Positions 37,392 through 41,239 of a stretch of DNA of 41,239 nt are shown piece after piece. The position numbers and the translations under genes were made by a program. How positions within the stretch are numbered: position 1 is the first letter of the stretch; every line of letters begins with the position of its first letter. The notes beneath the pieces are model-generated. The model was not told where the DNA came from and made no database searches. It was given only the letters and a program-made list of their open reading frames with translations. The stretch comes from Actinomycetota bacterium (GTDB lineage: Bacteria; Actinomycetota; Thermoleophilia; Gaiellales; Gaiellaceae): NCBI GenBank assembly GCA_005884575.1, contig VAWW01000011.1:63046-104284 (forward strand). The letters run 5' to 3'.

Positions 37392-37705
37392 TGATCGCGG
37401 CCCCTCCTTTCGCCGCCTACTCGACGATGACCGAAGCCGTCGTGCCCTCGGCCGAGTGGCCGTACGTCTACGCGTCGCTCCAGGCGTTCAAGGCGCACGT
37501 GCAGGAGTATCCCGGCTGCCAGCGGCTGGAGGTCTTCGTCTTCGTCGAGGACGACGTGGGCATCCGCGTCCACTGCTACTCGACCTGGGACACGCTCGAC
37601 CAGCTCGAAGCGTTCCTCGAACGCGGGTACACGTTCGAGCGGATGCTTGCCGACACCGCCGACGGCGCCGTCGAGCGGTCGCTCGTGATGGAGAAGCTCT
37701 TCTGA
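37391..37705 (+). CDS. Small soluble protein, possibly a dimeric alpha-beta barrel (ABM-like)
   Basis: The 104-residue protein has the strand-helix pattern of antibiotic-biosynthesis-monooxygenase-type barrels: a helix YVYASLQAFKAHVQEYPGCQ, strand LEVFVFVED, strand IRVHCYSTWDTLDQLEAFL and a C-terminal strand SLVMEKLF. No cofactor residues are certain. Such folds include heme-binding and heme-degrading proteins, which would suit the oxidase context, but this is inference. Starts and stops overlap both neighbours as TGATG. Confidence 0.6.
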   Translation: MIAAPPFAAYSTMTEAVVPSAEWPYVYASLQAFKAHVQEYPGCQRLEVFVFVEDDVGIRVHCYSTWDTLDQLEAFLERGYTFERMLADTADGAVERSLVMEKLF

Positions 37706-37875
37706 TGGCGAGGCGGCGCATTCCGGCGAGGCCGCTCTCCGGCTACCGCGACGTCGGCCACGTCCGGCATTCGCGACGCAGCGTCACACGTGCGTGGATC
37801 GTGCTCGCGGTGATGATGGCGGCTTACCTGGTCTGGACGCTCGTCGTCTACTTCCTCGAGCCCGGCCTGCGCTGA
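37705..37875 (+). CDS. Single-helix basic membrane peptide of the oxidase cluster
   Basis: The 56-residue protein has a basic N-terminus (MARRRIPARPLSGYRDVGHVRHSRRSVTR) and one transmembrane helix (AWIVLAVMMAAYLVWTLVVYFL). ATG 37705 overlaps the previous stop. Its size and position recall small accessory oxidase subunits (CcoQ or CcoM type), without recognisable homology. Confidence 0.7.
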   Translation: MARRRIPARPLSGYRDVGHVRHSRRSVTRAWIVLAVMMAAYLVWTLVVYFLEPGLR

Positions 37876-37887
37876 GCTGAGCCGGCC

Positions 37888-40800
37888 GTGTGGATCCGCC
37901 ACCTCTCGTCGCTCCAGTTCCTGACGTACGTCGCGTTCTTCGCGATCGTCATCGCATCGATCGTGACGATCGTGCCGGGCCGCGCCCCGCCGCTGCGGCG
38001 CGAGTCGTATCCGGACGACGAGCTCGGCCGCCACGACCGGAAGCTCGCGAAGTACTTCGTGGCCGGCGGCGGCTTCCTCGTGCTCGGTGCACTCCACATG
38101 ATCCTGAAGAACCTGCCGTGGACGGCCGAATGGCTCGCGCGCTCCGGCTACGCGGGCCACCTCGTCCGCGACCTCTCGAACACGCACGTGATGATCGTCG
38201 GCGGCGGGACGCTGCTTGCGACCGGCCTGACCTGGTACGCGCTGCCGCGCATCGTCGGACGGCCGCTCGCGAGCGAGAATCTCGCGCAGTCCGCGTTCTG
38301 GCTGACCGCGATCGGCCTCGCCGTGTTCTACGTCGCCCTCGTCGGCGACGGGATCGCGATGGGCCGGCTCGCGCAACGCGGGTGGGACTATCGCGCCGCG
38401 AAGCTGCACCTCGGTCAGTGGTACAGGGTGCCCGTGGGCGTCGGCGCGGGCGTGATGGGGCTCGGCTACTGGTGCTTCGCCGCGAACGTCTTCCTCACCG
38501 TCTTCCACGCGCGGCTCGTGAAGGTGCCGAAGCCCGCATGGCACCTCTGGAAGTACGTCGCGACAGGCGCCGCCGGACTCACCGTCGGGACCGTGCAGGG
38601 CGTGATCCAGGTGACGCCGTCGCACGCGGACTGGCTCTACCGCGCGGGCGAGGCGGGCGCCTGGATCGATCCGATCAGCCACGCGCACATCAATCTCGTC
38701 ACCGGCCTCGCGATGCTGGTCGCCGGCTCGCTCTTCCTGCTCGCGCCGCGGCTCGGCGGCGAAGCGCCGTCGCGTCGCGCCGCGAACACGGTGTGGGCGC
38801 TGCTGCTCGGCGGCTCGCTCGCGTTCTACGGCTCGTGCCTCTATCTCGGCTTCCACGAGGGCAGCCTCGTCGTCGGCCACGGCTTGACACCGCACCAGGC
38901 GGAGGAGGCGACGCCGCTGCACGGGCCGCTGATCGTCGCGAGCGGGGTCGCGATGTTCGCGGCATTCTGGGCGCTGCTCCGGACGATCGAGCGGTCGTTC
39001 CGGCGGGCGCCAGGCCCGCTGCGTCTCTTCGTCCTCTGCGGCTGCGGCGCGCTCGCGGTCGGGACGCTGCAGGGGCCGGTGCAAGCGGTGCCCGCGGTGC
39101 ACGAGCTGCTCGAGCGCGGCGGCGACGCGGGCGATGTGATCGTCAACCTGCACGCACAGCTCAACATGCTCGGTGGTCTGATGGTCCTGCTCGTCGGGGC
39201 CGTGCTCGCTCTCCTCCGCGTGAGCGGCGTGCGGGGGGCACGCGCGGCATTCCTCTGCGTGCCGGCAGGGACTGCCCTCTACTACGCGGCGGGGCTCGCG
39301 TTCTCCGTGCTCGAGGGACGTGCCGTCGCCGGCGGCGAGAGCTTCGGCGCGGCGGTGCAACGGTTCGAGCCGTGGAGCGCGCTCGTCCTCGTCCCCGCCG
39401 CAGCCGCCGTGCTCGTCGGCTTCGGCGGTTACGCACGGGCCGTCTGGACCGGGACGGCAGGGGAACGCGCGGCGGGTCGGCGCGAGCTCGCGGCGCTGCC
39501 GTCGGCGTACTCCGGCCGGATCCCCGCACGTGTTCGGCTGCGGAGGCCGGCGGCGCTCGCCGGCTACGAGCTGCCGATGGGGCTGCTCGGCTTTCCGGGC
39601 GTCGGCTGGCTCTTCGCGGGCTTCCCGTTCCCGGCGACCGTCCTGCTTCTCGGCGGCCCGGCGCTCGCCTGGGCGGTCCTGCCGATCGCGTTCTCTCCGT
39701 ACGGGCACGGTCCGTTGCGCGGCGTCGGCTGGCGGGTCGAGCTCGGGTATCTGCCGGCGAGCGCGCTCCTGTCGGCCGCCGCGCTCTACCGCGCTCATCG
39801 GAAGCGGCGTCTGCGGTTCCTCGGTACTCCACGACGACGGCGGCGCCGCGGTTATCGCGGGCGAGTCGGGCTCGCCGCCGGCGCGATCCTGCTCGTCCTC
39901 GTCTCGCTGCCCTTCGTGCCGGCCGTGCTGGGCCTCGGCACGCATCGCGTGCGCTACTCGCTGCAGCCGCGCCTGACGCCGCAGGTGACGGGCCAGTTCC
40001 TCATGACGGCCCGCGGGCCCGTCAAGCTGTTCTCCTGGCCCGATCCGCAGGAGCGCTATCCGTCGGACCCGCTCCGGATTCGCCCAACGGACATTCGCGC
40101 ATTCGTCGCCCGCGCAGCCGCCGTCGACGCTGCGGGCGCATACCGGCTCTTTGCGCTCGACGGCGACCGCGCCGTGCCGCTCGCCGTCCGCGCGCACGGA
40201 CGCCGCTCCCTCTCGCTCGCCCCGGTGCGGCTGCTCCGCCCGGGGCGCTACGTGTTCACCGCGACGCACGAGGGAATGTTCGGCGGCCGCGACTACGCGT
40301 ACCTCACGGTCGTCCCGCCCGGAGCGGCCGCGTCCCCGCTCGCGCCCGCGGGACGTTCGACGCCTTCGATCGCACGAACGCTGCCGCCCGTCGCCGCCGC
40401 GCTTGTCGCGGCCGCGTTCGCGCTGCTCCTCGGCCGGGCCTTCCTGCGGCGGCCGGCTGGACAGAAGGCGCTCTGGGGCGCCGGGTTCCTCCTGTTCGCG
40501 GCCGCGGCGTCGTGCGAGGCGCTCGCGCAGGGGCACGGGTGGACGCCGCTGCTCTTCCGCGGCTACTACCTGTGCGGCGGCGTGCTGGCCGTCGGGATGC
40601 TCGGCGCCGGCTCGGCGTGGCTGTTGCTGCCCCGGCGCGGTCGCGACGTGCTCGTCGGCGCGCTCGCCGTCGCGACGATCGCAGCGACGGCAGCCGTCGC
40701 GCTCGCCCCGGTCGACGTGCACGCGCTCACGGCGACCGCGTCCGGCCGTCCGCCCGCGAACGGCGCCCTCGGAGGCCACGCGTACCTGTGGGCGATCGCG

Positions 40801-41076
40801 CTCAACTCGGCGGGGACGCTGTTCCTCGTCGGCGGCGCACTGCTCTCGATCGCGCGAAGGCGGAACGTGCGCGCGAGCGTCTGGATCGCGGCCGGCGCCG
40901 TCGTCGTCGCGCTGGCCACGGGACTCTCTCGCGGCGGCGACTACTCGTTCGTGTACCTCGGTCAGCTCGTCGGGATCGTGCTCATGTTCGCGGGCTTCAC
41001 GCTGCCCGCATCACGGACGACGCCGGCCGGCTCAGAGCTGGTGGCGCACCCCGGGCTCGTTCGCAAGCCGCTGTAA
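37888..41076 (+). CDS. Large membrane fusion protein: heme-copper-oxidase-subunit-I-like half plus extramembrane and membrane tail
   Basis: From GTG 37888 the product is 1062 residues. The first half (about 1-500) is a bundle of roughly 12 helices with spaced histidines: H100 in SNTHVMIVGGG, H265 and H267 in DPISHAHINLVTG, H323 and H331, and H422 in VNLHAQLNMLGG. These HxHxN-type helices resemble heme-binding helices of CcoN/NorB, but the adjacent HH pair for CuB is absent. About 590-690 are further helices and an Arg-rich loop. Residues about 688-811 form a beta-rich, probably extracytoplasmic domain, followed by about six C-terminal helices. I do not recognise a described family of this build. 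It ends the oxidase cluster, 12 bases after the preceding gene. Confidence 0.85.
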   Translation: MWIRHLSSLQFLTYVAFFAIVIASIVTIVPGRAPPLRRESYPDDELGRHDRKLAKYFVAGGGFLVLGALHMILKNLPWTAEWLARSGYAGHLVRDLSNTHVMIVGGGTLLATGLTWYALPRIVGRPLASENLAQSAFWLTAIGLAVFYVALVGDGIAMGRLAQRGWDYRAAKLHLGQWYRVPVGVGAGVMGLGYWCFAANVFLTVFHARLVKVPKPAWHLWKYVATGAAGLTVGTVQGVIQVTPSHADWLYRAGEAGAWIDPISHAHINLVTGLAMLVAGSLFLLAPRLGGEAPSRRAANTVWALLLGGSLAFYGSCLYLGFHEGSLVVGHGLTPHQAEEATPLHGPLIVASGVAMFAAFWALLRTIERSFRRAPGPLRLFVLCGCGALAVGTLQGPVQAVPAVHELLERGGDAGDVIVNLHAQLNMLGGLMVLLVGAVLALLRVSGVRGARAAFLCVPAGTALYYAAGLAFSVLEGRAVAGGESFGAAVQRFEPWSALVLVPAAAAVLVGFGGYARAVWTGTAGERAAGRRELAALPSAYSGRIPARVRLRRPAALAGYELPMGLLGFPGVGWLFAGFPFPATVLLLGGPALAWAVLPIAFSPYGHGPLRGVGWRVELGYLPASALLSAAALYRAHRKRRLRFLGTPRRRRRRGYRGRVGLAAGAILLVLVSLPFVPAVLGLGTHRVRYSLQPRLTPQVTGQFLMTARGPVKLFSWPDPQERYPSDPLRIRPTDIRAFVARAAAVDAAGAYRLFALDGDRAVPLAVRAHGRRSLSLAPVRLLRPGRYVFTATHEGMFGGRDYAYLTVVPPGAAASPLAPAGRSTPSIARTLPPVAAALVAAAFALLLGRAFLRRPAGQKALWGAGFLLFAAAASCEALAQGHGWTPLLFRGYYLCGGVLAVGMLGAGSAWLLLPRRGRDVLVGALAVATIAATAAVALAPVDVHALTATASGRPPANGALGGHAYLWAIALNSAGTLFLVGGALLSIARRRNVRASVWIAAGAVVVALATGLSRGGDYSFVYLGQLVGIVLMFAGFTLPASRTTPAGSELVAHPGLVRKPL

Positions 41077-41239
41077 CTGCGCTGCGAGCTTCCCCTCGAT
41101 CGCCTCGCGCGCGGGAGCACGCCTGAACGTCGGCAGCACCTCGCGCTGCTGCGCATCCTCCATCCCGAGCGCGATGCCGCCGTAGAAAGCGACGATCCCG
41201 AGGCCGAAACGCGATCCAGCCTGCCGCCTTCAGCCAGCC
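41032..41239 (-). CDS. Right-edge partial gene, probably frame-broken
   Basis: On the minus strand a frame ends at TGA 41032-41034 and reads FGLGIVAFYGGIALGMEDAQ and onward to ANEPGVRHQL. Upstream, this frame meets a stop at 41230-41232, while another frame reads GWLKAAGWIAF to the edge. Removing one C near tttcgg joins them into one transmembrane-like stretch. The gene would overlap the 3' end of the large membrane fusion gene by 45 bases. Too short to identify. Confidence 0.35.

Noticed and set aside
37576..40779. Long minus-strand open frame across the oxidase cluster
   Set aside because: Arg/Glu-rich shadow of well-defined membrane-protein genes on the plus strand.

Overview
High-GC (about 70%) DNA with GTG/TTG starts, strongly GC-biased third codon positions and tightly overlapping genes. 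The mix of genes (a giant Ig-like repeat protein, a trpE-G-D-CF-B-A operon with a Trp-rich leader peptide, acyl-CoA/B12 genes, a cbb3-like oxidase cluster) suggests a deep-branching actinobacterium, for example of the Thermoleophilia type. That placement is inference; there is no rRNA or marker gene here.

Layout. (1) 1-16846 is one enormous surface-type gene of Ig-like modules, entering from the left edge and interrupted near 478-551 by an in-frame TAG and a one-base frameshift. Its C-terminus carries fibronectin III-like, PASTA and degenerate receiver-like domains. (2) 16843-20988, minus strand: PduO-type cobalamin adenosyltransferase, acyl-CoA dehydrogenase, a receiver/HD-GYP protein and 3-hydroxyacyl-CoA dehydrogenase. 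(3) 21024-22498: a GNAT acetyltransferase (+) converging on a secreted, membrane-anchored protein (-). (4) 22742-25473, minus strand: aspartyl protease, M42 peptidase and thiolase in a likely operon whose 3' end is full of perfect hairpins. (5) 25494-31745, plus strand: the tryptophan operon, with promoter, probably leaderless WWVW leader peptide, attenuator terminator, then trpE, trpG, trpD, a trpC-trpF fusion, trpB and trpA. Both intercistronic gaps in this operon (trpE-trpG and trpB-trpA) are spanned by small ORFs with ATGA overlaps on each side; the second contains a 60-bp REP-like inverted repeat. (6) 31742-33752, minus strand: a small zinc-finger protein and a sensor kinase/OmpR-type regulator pair. 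(7) 33859-41076, plus strand and divergent from the regulator: a C-family (cbb3-like) heme-copper oxidase cluster with CcoN, a CcoO-cytochrome c fusion, four small proteins and a 1062-residue CcoN-like membrane fusion protein. A broken minus-strand reading frame enters at the right edge.

How it fits together. The dehydrogenases and thiolase are beta-oxidation or butanoyl-CoA enzymes, and the adenosyltransferase would supply coenzyme B12 to a mutase outside the window. The trp operon encodes all steps from chorismate to tryptophan, with shortened TrpC, TrpF and TrpA domains, and appears to be controlled by attenuation plus TrpE feedback inhibition. The kinase/regulator pair probably controls the divergent oxidase cluster, because the shared intergenic region has helically phased ATGACA half-sites. 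The least familiar parts are the 1062-residue membrane protein of the oxidase cluster, the receiver-like tail on the giant repeat protein, and the leaderless attenuator with bridging ORFs in the trp operon.
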